64,000 nucleotides of DNA from Aspergillus flavus (taxonomy: Eukaryota; Ascomycota; Eurotiomycetes; Eurotiales; Aspergillaceae), in contig NC_092410.1 in NCBI RefSeq assembly GCF_009017415.1, positions 3,100,001 to 3,164,000 of the forward strand. Reading direction: 5' to 3'. A model generated the notes under the pieces. That model was not told where the DNA came from. It ran no database searches and saw only the letters and a program-made list of their open reading frames with translations. This document shows positions 1-11,890 of this stretch, piece by piece; positions within the stretch are counted from its first letter, which is position 1, and the number at the start of each line of letters is the position of its first letter. The translations under genes were made by a program, and so were the position numbers.

Positions 1-1082
1 GCTCCCTGGGGTAAAACTCAGACCGTGTCCACTGTCGAGCAATTCAGCTAGCCCTACTGGCGTGTACTGGTAGCATGCCTCATCCTATCTCTGGAATAGG
101 CAACCTGAACGCTGTATGAAGTTTATGCTTGCCGTGTTATGAGCCAGGTGAGGGCAGGCTAAGAGTAAAAAGAAACATGAGGGTGGGCTTCAGTCGGGGG
201 GGAAGGGGCCAACGTGGTATTTCATCCCAATTTGATTTATCGGAGGCTAAGGCAAGGCTGAAATCACTAAATATGAGAGTAAAGCTCATTGGGTGAGGGC
301 ATTTGGATTGCCCGCACACACCTGCGCTGATGACCAATAGAATACCTACACTACCTGGCTAGCTATATTAGTACTTGTTGATTCTTTCCCCGTTTAACGT
401 AATTGGTAAGCGATCCGCACCCCGATCGCGTTGAAAACGCGCCTCAATTTACGGAGTAGATGATTAAAATTTTAAACACCTGTTATAGCACTAAAATGTC
501 TACATAAAAAAGAGTTTCGCCTTGAGCAGGAATACAAAATCCTACTGTCTATATCAACTATAAGAAGCAATGAAATTGGTAATATAAAAAAGGTAGCTTA
601 GACAGACTTTTAGTATATCTCTTTCTACACTACGTTATCGTCTCTGTTGATATAATATAATATAATCTAGTCCGTTGTGTGATAGATGCGTTCACATCTA
701 GGCTCCTAACTACCACTCGTTGATTTCATATACGCTCTCTCAGAACACCGGCGGTGGCTCATCCAAAATTAATCACGCAAGGAGCCGGTCGTTACGGGAG
801 ATATAATGCAAAGAATTGGAGCAAGGTTCCTATCGAGTTCTTGCTCACAGTTTGCAAAACATGGCATTAAACTGCGCTCACTTTATTTGATAATCATATA
901 GTTCAAGCAACTCCTGATTCGGAAATATAGTAAAACAGGCCCCGTTGGGGGCAATGCACCTATTCCTAACCTCCAAACATCACACAAAGTATCCCACTTA
1001 ATTCGCGCTCAGCATGGCAATTTATATAGCCATTCGGCAGAGCGAGCTTTCCTCTCCAAGAACGACGCTCCAGGTAATAAGA
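1..1082. other. No gene seen (left flank)
   Basis: Rather AT-rich sequence with short low-complexity runs such as the TATAA repeats near 650-665. I find no open frame with recognisable protein features, tRNA or repeat. It lies downstream of the minus-strand glycoside hydrolase and probably contains its 3' untranslated region. Confidence 0.6.
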
Positions 1083-4000
1083 TTAACGGATCACCAGTTT
1101 CGAATATGGAATAACACTAACTTCTTCCACCAGGCCGTTTTCCGAAATACCTGGAACGGGCAATCCCTCGGCAAGTAGGCCTGGGAGATGGCCTTGGTCA
1201 CGTATCTCTGGCAGTATACTTCGAATATAGTTCCACATGGTGGTTGGAACGACCGCTAGGACTTCATTTGTGCCCGCTTTCAGATACTGGCTGATATCCG
1301 CCTTGGCGTCGGTGTAGTCTAACGGCGGGACCCTGTGTCCATTAATGGAGAGCTGAATGGCATGTAGGATTGATGGGAAGACGATGTAAGCGCCATCCGC
1401 GGTTCCGTTATCCCGACGGTGCGTGGTAGGTGGCCACTGGAAAGTGGTGCTATAGTAACCCAGCCCCGATGCGTTTCGGAGGATAGGGATCTGGCTCCAT
1501 GACACCAGTGTCGTCAATTCATGGGTCGTGTTATGCTTCCGGGCAATGGTCTTAGCATCACTGAGATTCGTTGGGGCTTCCCAATGCTCGGCAACGAGTT
1601 GCCAATTGGTCAGATTAAAGGGGCTCGCTGTTCGCTGGTGTTGAGGGAGCTCGATGTATCTGTCGCTGGATAGATGGATTCTTTCATGCGTGGTGTCAGA
1701 ACCCTGGTTGGCGACATGGGCAACCCAGCCGTCCCTTTGGTCATAAGTTGCACCGATCACCGAAGGAGGAGTCTCAATAGCATGGGTCTTTGGCTCTCCG
1801 GATTCATTCAGCCCCCGTGGAGAAAATGCGATGATCATTGTCTGGTTGCCTTGGAGCGAGACGGGCAGGGTCAAAGCATGATCCGTCACATTGTACGTGA
1901 AAACGGGGGACCTAGCACCCGTCCACGCGTTGAGGTAGAAGGGAACCTTATCCTTGGCAGAGCCAGTGACCGTGATATATCCGGAGGAAGTATTGGAATC
2001 GCAGAAAATCAAGGCATAGTCGATCCCGCTCGACGAGTCTTCTCTCCAGGTTGTTAACCACTTCCCGTCGGTTTGAACTTGGATATGAGGCGAAAGTCCA
2101 AGGGCGGATAGTTTCTCAGCAACACCACCCGTACGAACGAGATGCACATTGGCGGAGGTTGACAAATGTGTTAGGCCTGCTTCAATGGCGGTGCTTTCAC
2201 TTGCATTGGCGGAAGGAAAGATTCCTGGCAACCCTCCGCTGAGTATAATCGGTAGTCCTTGAGTCGAATATTCCCGGATATTGTCTAGCCCTGAGAGTGT
2301 CATATTACTGGCATTTTCTACGACCAGAGCCTTAAAACGCGGTCCATCGGGACCCAAAGTACCGTTCTCCACTGTAGCCCCTGGGAGGGCGAAGTTATCC
2401 GGGGAAAGGTATGCCCACGACCAACCTGGGTGGAATTTTAGCTCCTGAGTACTAACATATTAAAGGACACGGAAAAGACAAACCTTCATTAATCAAGTCG
2501 TCCGCTTGATACATGGAGGGAAATGCGGCAGCGTCGGTGGCTGAAACTTTATTATAAATGGCCACGTCCACTCTTGGGATACCCTGTCGTTGGGTATACT
2601 GGACTCTGGCAAAAAAGTTCAGAACATCCGACAGGCCGTGATCCCACGAGGGCTGCTTGTTGGAATAAAGCTCGGAGGTTGAGTACGAGAAGGCCGTGTA
2701 GCCTGGCCAGGTTGTCTCGTAGTAATCTCCAGTATAACTCTGCCCGTGCAGAACCAGCTGGTTCACGCCCCCTACAATAGCACGACCAACGGAGAATAAA
2801 AGACTTCGAAAGGGATAACCGTAAGCAGCCATGGTGGCACCCATCTCGTTTGAGATAACACTTTTACCAGCAAGTAACGCTGGTCCCGAAAACTGGCGGT
2901 AGGCATCGACACTATCGCCAAACTGAAGGCTCTCACATTCAGGAGCATCTACGACAGGTATGTTCACCTCCATATCCATGGGGAGATTGTAGGATACCTG
3001 TGCTGAGAATTCAAGATGGAGCTCATTGCGTGCCCAGTCAGTAATCGTCTGGAGGTACTCCCGGTAGCCATCTTCGAGGACGCTGCGGAAGTCGTTGATA
3101 TAACCAGCCCCAGCGTCTGGTGTGCTTAGAATGCTTTGCACTGCGCCAGGTCTGTACTTTTGAATATTAACATTGTTGTCAGGCCAGAGCGTTCCGAAAT
3201 TCAGAACGGGTAGGTATCGTTTTAGACTATAGCCGAATTTCCGCTGGAACCTTTCAGGCAGTGCTGGCGTCCATGATGTGTTTGAGGTTAATTCCATGCT
3301 GTCTTCCCAAGCTATACGTGATACGATACCACAGTCAACCCAGTGTTCTTCTTTTGCCAGTGGATCGGGGCGACCTACCGTAATTCCCTACTTCCATCAG
3401 CAACTCCTTTATGCCATCGATCAGAATCTGGCTCTCCCAGAAATCAATGACCGTCTGAGCACCGCGTGGGCTGTAGTGATCCACAGCGAAAGAGCCGTTG
3501 TCCCAGATCGTTGTTGTAGCATTATTCGTAAAGTGCAGATTCCTGTTCAAAGTCCGCTTTTGATAGTAGGCGAAAATCCGGTGGCCAAGACCGTTGCTAT
3601 ACGTGGGAAAGCGTATTGAAAGCTGACCATCCTCAGAAGCTTGATCCGTAATGTCAGTCAGGCTCTCATGCTCAAGCACTAAACTGAGATAGCCACTCTG
3701 GGCCGTGAGAAAAGGCGAGTCGATCGCCGGCAGTGAAATATTAGTCTGTGAAAGAACGCGCGCCGATACCACGGCGACCAGTTCTCCGGTTCCCCAGCCG
3801 GGAATCGGGCCTTGGAAGGTTTCATTGGTGCCGACTGGAACGGAATATGGAACCTGAGCGTCAAATAATCAGTCTCTTGATTCTCTGGTGAGATATAATG
3901 CTTGCGTCCTCACCAGATCCCATTGCAGGCCAGGGTCATCACTAGAAGCCGGAACACCCTGGCCCTGATTCGGCCCAAGAGCGAAATCCATTAATAAGCC

Positions 4001-4348
4001 CGCATCTTTATGTGCTTGGAGAGCAGCCCGGAACACGTCGCGAAAGGCTGGTGTCCCAAACCCATTGGTGACCCAGTCGGCCTGGGGTAGCGGGTCCCCA
4101 GCTTCACCACCGTAGTTGTAGAATGGGACAAATTCGACCCCTCCCGCGCCTCGCGCCCCACTGTCTTTGATGTTGGTCGAAACTATCTCCTTGTCAACTC
4201 CCGCATCCGGGAGCCAATATCGAAAACGAGGTCGAGACCGGACGGAAGGATTCTCGAACGTCCCCAGAGATGAGGGCCCCGAGGAGCTTGCTGCTAGCAC
4301 GTCGGCAGTATGAAGCAGCAACAAGGGCTCCAGCCGTACCATGGTCAA
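1083..4348 (-). CDS. GH106-like (alpha-L-rhamnosidase-type) glycoside hydrolase
   Basis: Four exons join in one frame: 4348-3914, 3853-3379, 3311-2484 and 2425-1083, with introns of 60, 67 and 58 nt, giving about 1026 residues. The N-terminal part carries the fungal GH106-like pattern (FRYWLPDA, then GGVEFVPFYNYG around residues 35-85). The last exon holds a beta-sandwich of the galactose-binding/GH2 sugar-binding type. Many N-x-S/T sequons suggest a secreted glycoprotein, but the N-terminal hydrophobic stretch (LEPLLLLHTADVLA) is a weak signal peptide. The family hydrolyses terminal rhamnosides; the substrate here is unknown. It lies downstream of a Zn2Cys6 regulator on the same strand, which may control it. 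The splice model is supported by frame and by conserved-looking joins at each boundary. Confidence 0.75.
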
Positions 4349-4923
4349 TACACTTTTGGTTTCAAGAGGAAAGCTCCAAAGATCAAGCTCTAGTTTGTCA
4401 ATGGGATTTCTCCCCGTTATACATATTATATTCTATTTGACTTTCCCGCAATTCTCCTCGACGTCTCGGGGAATGATAGTCCGGGGCTCGGTATAACATT
4501 AGCAGGGCGTAGAGATTAGGGCAAGTTGGGGTAAGGAGATAGCCGGGGGCGGGAACCTTTTGCAGCTACTCCGTGCCCTGCCACCGAACCGAGCCGAACA
4601 ATGCCGCGCTTGAGCTCCTACGCACTGTGGCCAACTTCAGTACAATGTCTGCCTGAGGATGATAAATATCGCCGGGCTAAGGCGTCGCTTGCGGACGTTA
4701 TAATAACACGGCAGGAAGTTACTTAAAACGGTGGCATGCTCCAAAGCGTTCCATAGGAACTGCAGCTGCCAACTATATCTACGCTATAAGTCCTTTCGGA
4801 GCTTTTACAAACTTTAGAGAGGTGCCTTTGGAAGAGAGCAACCGTTACTAGAGTGAAGATAAACTTGAGAATAGCCGCTAATACCAATCCAAGTACTAGG
4901 CCCATTCCCCGCAAAATATCCAT
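4349..4923. other. Intergenic, promoter side of the GH106-like gene
   Basis: 575 bp between the glycoside hydrolase start and the 3' end of the upstream regulator. The open frame at 4723-4923 has no family features and is probably 3' untranslated sequence of the regulator. No regulatory site was identified with confidence. Confidence 0.5.
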
Positions 4924-7131
4924 TTAGGTCTGCGGAACGAGGTCATTCCAATCCCAACTCAGCAAGTCGAAGGATCCCCACGAGAGTGGGGGAGATTCGA
5001 GCGGATTCGGAATGGTCATCGGGGTAAGATGATTCTCCACGGGATCCGTGCTGAATTCGACTGAAGACTGAAGGGCCATATCGCTTAGTAGCTGAGAGAC
5101 ATAGCGCTCTAACGCATCGAGCGATTTATGCAACGAGTTCTGAGCGGTGCTGGATGAATATCTTTGTCGCGAGATAGCCATGGCCGCCTTCATGAGCTGG
5201 ATTGGAACTAAGTCAACGAGCATATTCCACAGTGGACCCAGACTTTCTCGAACAAACGTACCTCAAAGTGCGTCCGGCTCAAGATAGTGGCTGGCTGGCG
5301 ACGAATATGGACGGCTAAGACGTAGGCCGCTGCCAGTGGTGAAGTGCCTAGGACCAAAAAGCTGGGTTCATCGGCCTCTGTCACCATGACTTGTAAGTTT
5401 GTCATGCCCTTTGCGGCCTCAAGACATATTTGGGGCCCATTGCGAAGCCGTAAATGCCACGGTTCCCCGGATCCATACCGATCGACCTCCCTTTTCACCT
5501 CACTCCAATCCAGCAGAAGAGTGTTCCGATACAATACAATGACCCTAGTGAGCATCAGCGAAGGAAATACTCTTTAGCAAGGATGAAAGATGGTAACCGC
5601 ACGCTTGGTGATAGTAAAAGGAGAGGAAAGCCCATTGAGGTGTAAGTTGCACATCGGCGGAGCTAGACGTCCCGACCCTGGTGAAGGCACTGCTGTTAGA
5701 TGAATGCGCTGGGCAAGTAAAGGGCTCGCTGCAGACAGATTGGAGCTAGAATAAGGTCTCAGCGAAAAACGCTTACTGATATTCAGAGGGCAGACTTCCT
5801 CTCCATTCCCACAGCAAGGTGTCGATTGCGCCCGCGGTACGAATCTTGCTCGCACGGGCATCCGCGTCGCTCGTTGTATCTAGACTCTCCGTCCGCCATG
5901 TATGCCATGAACGATGTTGCATTTCGCGCAATACATTTGCCAGGCTGGTTAGGAAATTCTCATAATCTTGGAGCACAAGCGCCTTTTCATTATTCATCGG
6001 CTCTGTTGGGTCTTGTCGCCCTACGGATGATAATCTTGGATCGTCCAGGGTGGACTGCCGACCAGAGTCGAAGGCGAGAAATTTCTCAAATACGTACAGG
6101 GCCCACCATGTGCGCATGGGATTCATGTTGCTGCCTGACCCCTTGTCATGGATGGTTCGCAGGTGAGCACTAAGATGGGCAAGCCTCAAGGTCTGCGACA
6201 TGGAGATAGCGAGCGTGAGCACATCCCATGCCTGCGATAGTTGGTCGCGGAGACGAAGAGTGATTGAGAAAAGGAGGAGTGCCTGAACCGACTCTATTGA
6301 TGGCTGCAGGATGAGGTGACCCACGAGCGTGTGACAGTAACTTAGATATGTGTTGAGATGCTGCTGAAACACGGTTGGGCCTGCCATTGTGCCCAAGATC
6401 GTGATTAGATAAAGGAGCATCAACCGAGAAGTCTTGCTAACCCTACGACTTCTTGCACTACGCTGTGACATGTCAGATGATTCACTTACGAGCAACCGTA
6501 TCATTCCCCGGTCGAGAAACGGATAGATTGGATGATAAACCTTGAAGAAGAGTTCGATCAACCGGTGGAGCTCGTCTACGGGCGGCAATCCCGGCTCCAT
6601 AGAAGCAACGGTGTAGTCGTACGACATCTCAGGGCTGGATAGGCAGGGCTCCAAGTTAACCCGGACATAGTTCGAGCGTGGAATTCGAAGCCGAGAAAGA
6701 GCTAGATCGAGCCATTGAGTTGAGATCTGTACGATGCTGGACCCTGCTCGTGTGGGGAGTACCGGGAGATGTCTCGTATCCCAGTTGCCCCACTCATTCG
6801 AGTCTCTCGGCCCAGGTGACAGGGACTTTGAGAGTGCTGATGGGATTGTAAACTCCGGTGGGTGGCTCGTTTCCGGAGACACCAGGTTTGTTGCCTCCGG
6901 TTCAAAAGTTCGTTCCGTCACGGGCAGATCTTTGCGACGATGCTGAACCGGCGCATTCGGTCGCCTTTTATCCACGGTAATACACTGCACACCTGCCAGT
7001 TGACAGTTTCGGCAACTGGGGAATTGCTCATCACACCGTGTCTTCTTGGCCCTGCAGTGATTGCACGCGTACGATAAGCGCTTCCGCTTGGAAAGCGGTG
7101 CCAAACAGGAGTTCCCGAGCATGGAAGACAC
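4924..7131 (-). CDS. Zn2Cys6 transcription factor with fungal middle homology region
   Basis: Four exons (7131-5777, 5728-5603, 5544-5262, 5196-4924; introns 48, 58 and 65 nt) give about 678 residues. Near residue 23 there is a perfect CX2CX6CX6CX2CX6C zinc cluster (CNHCRAKKTRC..., CRNC...C), followed by a basic linker. The middle part resembles the fungal-specific transcription-factor domain (VDELHRLIELFFKVYHPIYPFLDRG, broken here into its features: leucine-rich helices and the YPFLDR turn). It is a nuclear DNA-binding regulator that would recognise CGG half-sites. Neighbours are a GH106-like hydrolase downstream and a Gfo/Idh/MocA enzyme upstream, all on the minus strand, so a sugar or glycoside-responsive role is a reasonable guess. 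No direct evidence of the target exists in the sequence. Confidence 0.85.
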
Positions 7132-7347
7132 TGAGGTGAGACTACCCTGCAGTCGGCCGAACCGAGGAATTATTTTATTTATTTATTAAACAGGGTTTAA
7201 AGGAAGGCAAAAGTCAAGCAAAAGAGCCCCGCATTGAAAAATGCGGAGAAGATTCATGCTCGGTCTGGTCCGAGCCGAGGGTGGAGACAGAAAAGGCGGG
7301 GGAAATTGTCAGAAATATATTTGGGTTTGAAGGTTCAGTTTGGTATA

Positions 7348-8533
7348 CTACGTTATACTATAGGTTCGGAATGTGGACGTGATATCTACCGGCAGCGCTT
7401 GTGCATCCCCCGACCTCAACATGGCTTCCACAATCTTCAAATCCTCTAGGGCCTCCGTGGTTGACAATCTAGAATCCAGCCTACCGGTAGAGATGCTCGT
7501 AGCGAACGCAGCGATCTCCTCCTTCACACCCCACATCAATGGTGCCGGTTCTGATCGTTCCTCCCAGTTGCCTCCCTGGTCTTGTTTGACCAAGATCTCC
7601 ATCTGGAACGGACGGTATGTGACGTAGCCTTTGTCGGTCACAATCTCAAATTCCATACCACGCTTGGCTTGGATTCCGACAGATGAGGTGTAGGTGCCAC
7701 TACGCCCTTTGTTGGTTCTCAAAATCGCATGAACAGTGTCAAGGGGAGGAAGATCCTCTTGCAAAGACGTCGTGTATGCGGATACGACGTCTACCCTTTG
7801 ACCGAGAGCAGCTAGCAACGTTCGTAACACCGCAGCGAAATGCACCCCACCATCCAGTAAATACCCTCCCTGGAATGTAGGCTTCTGGCGCCTTGGATAT
7901 GAAACTTTAGCTACATGGCCTGTAAAATAGAGCTCTCATAACTCACCAGTCGGTATGATAGAAGGGGTTCTTGGAATCCGTGAATGAATAGGCAGTCACC
8001 GAAAAGGTGACTAGGCTTCCACCCATCTCCGTGAGGATCCTCGCAGCCTTCTGAACAGGGTTCCAGAATCGGAAATTCTCGCCCACACCCCACAGTACGC
8101 CGCTCTTCGTCTGTCCATGGTAGTAATCCATCAACCTCTGGGCTGTCTCGACGTCGGGAGCGATTGGTTTCTCGCTCAGAACATGTTTTCCTGCGGCCAA
8201 TGCTTTCTGGATCAGATCCGGTGCCGCCGTAATCGCAACGGCGATGATGACGGCAACAATGTCTTGACGTTGTAACAGATCATCCAGGGATTTGGATTGA
8301 ACAGAAGGCGACTCAAAGTAGGCTTCAATATCCTCGCCGGCTGCAGCGGCGAAGCTCTCGGCTGACGTCTGCGATCGCGAGTAGACGGCCTTCAAACTCA
8401 ATGATGGACATGATTCGATGGCCGGAAGGTGCTCTGTGGCTCTCAGCCGTTAGAATCGCAGTGGACTTTCATCAACATACACACCCTTCTTTGCAAAAAT
8501 CCCAGCCCCAAGCAGAGCTACACCAATCGACAT
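7348..8533 (-). CDS. Gfo/Idh/MocA-family NAD(P)-dependent oxidoreductase
   Basis: Three exons (8533-8485, 8433-7947, 7891-7348; introns 51 and 55 nt) give 359 residues. The N-terminus has the Rossmann motif LLGAGIFA, and around residue 95 the family's EKP motif (VLSEKPIA), whose lysine is part of the catalytic site. The C-terminal half has the family's alpha/beta dimer domain beginning at GGYLLDGGVHF. I start at 8533 because the Rossmann strand then begins immediately (MSIGVALLG); longer upstream frames add unrelated residues. Members oxidise or reduce sugars, cyclitols and related alcohols. The substrate is not predictable. It may act with the neighbouring glycoside hydrolase and regulator. 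Confidence 0.85.
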
Positions 8534-9370
8534 TGTAGGGTTGCTAGTATGGAAAGCAGATCTCAGACATCTAGTCAGGACAGTGGATCTGTGTAAGATT
8601 AGCGAAGCTCTGTACTCTTCAACGGATTGAATTATCCCGGTACCTACCCCTAGCGTGGCTCTTATCAGTACCGAATGGTCAGGGAGATTCATCAGGAATT
8701 TCTCAGGACGCTTCGGGTTGCGTTCATGTTCGCCCACATGTCCCGAAAACTCAATGGAGGTTCCGGCCTGGCTCTAGCCAAGTCTTACTCGAAACTGCTC
8801 CATTATCCAGTTCACACCAATTAGTTACTTCGAATATGCGATATGCAGTTACCCCGCGAACAGGCAGACAACGAGGGGAATACGGGGCAAGTTTCATTCC
8901 CGTGGGGATTTAATATCTCGGACGCAGCCGACTATGGCAGATCCTATCTCATTCTAGCCAAGCCGGTTCGGAATACTAGCGGCCGAACTAATCTACTCCG
9001 TACCGGTCGGAACAACAGACTTGCGAATCAGAGGAAACGGAATCATGGGCTAGAGCTGAATATGTTGAGTTAAGACCCGGTTCGCCTTCGGTTCGGCAAA
9101 CGCTCTTCGGAGCAAGATTTGGGGGGCTCATGAAGGTAATCATGAGGAATGAATCCACAAAATTACCTGTAAGGCGGTCAGGGATCCTAGTATGTATACC
9201 GGTGTTGCCTAATCGGGCTTTATGTTATGTATTGAAGCTGAACAACAAAAGTATCCTGTCTCCCCGCGTGCATAGATAGATACTAGTCAAGAATTCCATA
9301 TTGGCGGAATCAAGCTAGCAGTATTCCTTCCTTTGATTATTCAGTACCTCGTAACTTTCAATCAAAGATC
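8534..9370. other. Divergent intergenic region, no gene seen
   Basis: 837 bp between the minus-strand oxidoreductase and the plus-strand CocE/NonD hydrolase, so it should hold both promoters. Several CGG/CCG triplets occur (for example around 8985-9010), but no spacing recurs. No RNA gene or repeat was recognised. Confidence 0.5.
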
Positions 9371-11116
9371 ATGAAGGAGTTCAAAGACGTTCAAGTCATC
9401 TACAAACCCTTGAGCCAGCCCAAAATAGGGTTGGGTTACCAAGGATTCAATCCGCGTACCGAAATCTTGCCCAAGGGGTGGTCAAACGAGGGAAAGCGAC
9501 CCTTGACGTGTGATATCCTCGTTGAACATGACGTCGGGTACAAGGTGCGCGATGGAGTCACCCTGTATGCGGACGTTCTTCGTCCTCCCACCGGCCGGGT
9601 CCCGGCTATTGTTTGCTGGAGTCCCTTCGGAAAGAAGTTCAACGGCTCCGACGCGTTGAATCTGATGGCTCCGTACAATTTGGGCCTCCGCGATGACGCG
9701 CTCAGTGGTTTGGAGAAATTCGAGGCGCCGGATCCCGCCTTTTGGGTGGAAAAGGGATACGCGATTGTCAATGTGGATAATAGGGGCAGCTTTGACTCGG
9801 AGGGTTCGTGTGCGGTGCTAGGAACGCAGGAAGGAGAAGATGGTCATGATGTGATCGAATGTATCGCCCAAGAGCCGTGGTGCACTGGAAACATTGGGAT
9901 GGCCGGCAATTCCCACCTTGCACAAAGCCAATGGTTTATTGCCGCCCAGCAGCCACCATCACTGAAAGCTATTGCGCCTTGGGAAGGCTGCGCAGATATG
10001 TACCGCGAGACCTTTGTTCGTGGCGGTATCTACTGTGGCGATCTCTTCGATGAACTCATTTCGAAATATGTCATACACGGTCGCGAGATCGAGGGCATCC
10101 GGGCCATGTTCGACAAATACCCGCTCGCGAATGACTACTGGAACGATAAGCGCGCTGAGATCGAAAAGATTGATATCCCGACATACATCACCGGCACGTG
10201 GTCCAATACTATGCATGGCATGGGAGCCATTCGAGGATGGCTCAAGGTGAAGACGTCCAACAAGTGGCTCCGATTCCATCCCTACCAGGAATGGTATGAC
10301 CTGTGGGGGTGTCCGGAGTCCACCCAGGAGCTACTTCAGTTCTTCGATCGGTACCTCAATGGGCTTGACAACAACTGGGAGAGCACACCCCGCGTGCGCA
10401 TGGCGTTGTTGAAATTCGGCCAAACGCCATCGATAGGCGGCATCGTGGAGCAGGACTTTCCCATTCCGAATACTGAATACAAGAAGGCGTACCTCGAGCC
10501 CAATGAACAGTTGGCCTTCCACAAGCCTACAAACAGGCTCGCCTTGTCGTACGATGCAACATCCCAAACAGACTTCTTGAAATTCAGGTACACGTTTGAT
10601 AGAACGACGCGAATCATGGGCATGCCAAAGGCAGTCCTGTACATGTCATGTCAGGAACATGATGATATGGATGTTTTTGTTATCCTTCGCAAGGTATCGT
10701 CCACAGGCGAGCCTATGTTGTGCTTAAACGTGCCGTGGGAAGGTCTGCCAGTCAAGTCATTCCACGAAATACCTGAGAAGCTGCGGACAGAAGTTATTCT
10801 CTATAAAGGACCGACGGGCATACTCCGGGCGTCGCAACGCGCAATTGACCACGACAAGTCAATGCACCCTAACTGGCCTTTCCACCCACATGACCGAGAG
10901 GAGCGCATTCCACCCGGACAAATCATCAAGCTTGAGATTGGCATTTGGGCAACAGGTATCGAGTTCCAGGCTGGAGAAAGTATACAGTTTGAAATTGCGG
11001 GGCACTTTCGAGGTGTCTCCAACTTTGGGAGACCAGGGCATGTCAAGAACAAAGGCCGGCATATTGTTCATATCGGAGGGGGACACGATAGCCATGTACT
11101 TTTGCCCTTCTGCTAG
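9371..11116 (+). CDS. CocE/NonD-type alpha/beta hydrolase (peptidase S15 family)
   Basis: A single intron-free frame of 581 residues. The order of features matches the CocE/NonD and Xaa-Pro dipeptidyl-peptidase fold: a hydrolase core with the NVDNRGSFDSEG strand-turn (about residues 137-148), the nucleophile elbow GNSHLA (about 179-184) whose Ser is the likely nucleophile, a C-terminal jelly-roll domain, and a late HD/H region near the end (GGGHDSH) that may supply the histidine. Such enzymes cleave esters and amides, including acyl groups on alkaloids and beta-lactam-like drugs. It opens the 9.4-25 kb group of tailoring or detoxifying enzymes. Whether the substrate is an ester or an amide cannot be told. 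Confidence 0.85.
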   Translation: MKEFKDVQVIYKPLSQPKIGLGYQGFNPRTEILPKGWSNEGKRPLTCDILVEHDVGYKVRDGVTLYADVLRPPTGRVPAIVCWSPFGKKFNGSDALNLMAPYNLGLRDDALSGLEKFEAPDPAFWVEKGYAIVNVDNRGSFDSEGSCAVLGTQEGEDGHDVIECIAQEPWCTGNIGMAGNSHLAQSQWFIAAQQPPSLKAIAPWEGCADMYRETFVRGGIYCGDLFDELISKYVIHGREIEGIRAMFDKYPLANDYWNDKRAEIEKIDIPTYITGTWSNTMHGMGAIRGWLKVKTSNKWLRFHPYQEWYDLWGCPESTQELLQFFDRYLNGLDNNWESTPRVRMALLKFGQTPSIGGIVEQDFPIPNTEYKKAYLEPNEQLAFHKPTNRLALSYDATSQTDFLKFRYTFDRTTRIMGMPKAVLYMSCQEHDDMDVFVILRKVSSTGEPMLCLNVPWEGLPVKSFHEIPEKLRTEVILYKGPTGILRASQRAIDHDKSMHPNWPFHPHDREERIPPGQIIKLEIGIWATGIEFQAGESIQFEIAGHFRGVSNFGRPGHVKNKGRHIVHIGGGHDSHVLLPFC

Positions 11117-11890
11117 ACTAGATCTTCTAGGAGTAGTATATGGAATTCGAAATGGACATAATCACCCACAACTCCCATCTATTTGCTAGGTACCCCTAAA
11201 TGTCACACATTCCAAAGACAAATGTAGACCGCCGTGGAACAAGTTCAGAAGGGTAAGAGCTTGGGATACACTTCAATGTGAGCTTTCTGTCCAGGAACTT
11301 CGCCCTTGCTAGACAAATAGAACTCATAGGCGAGTTTATTCCCTATTCATGAAGCCGTCTCCATTACGATGGCTTTGTCTTGGAGGATACTGGGAGAAAA
11401 AGACCGTCAATTGGTCATTGATGGATAATTGGAGGCCTCGCTCTTCTTGACTAGCTAGCAGAGTTGGGGAAAGGGTTCCTCTAGAGTCGAAGGATCCCTT
11501 TCTCTGGTCGCATGACTACGGCACTGTCCAGTCTAATTCCGGCGTTTCGGAAACTCAGGTTGGATGGTCACAGGAGCCATATTCGCGCTGTTGCGAGGGA
11601 TAGTTTTAGGCCAACCACACCTTGTGAAAGCTGGCTTCGGCAGGGTCTCGTCCGCATCCTGGGGTGATCTCAATTGACCCGGAAGACATGATTGGTCTTC
11701 CGATATAAAGTGTGGATCTGGAAGCCATTAGCCGTGGGCATCAAAGGTTAGCTACTCGTATATCAGGCTGGTGCACTTGGTCCTCAAAATGGCAAAAAGA
11801 TCGCGCGCTCAACCGCAACTACACAACTTACAACTCATTTTGAGTCTACGTCCACTACATTCTTTTGAGTCCTAGAACACTTTACTCACA
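11117..11890. other. Intergenic, no gene seen
   Basis: 774 bp between two plus-strand genes. It should contain the hydrolase 3' untranslated region and the promoter of the dioxygenase. No open frame, RNA gene or repeat could be supported. Confidence 0.5.
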
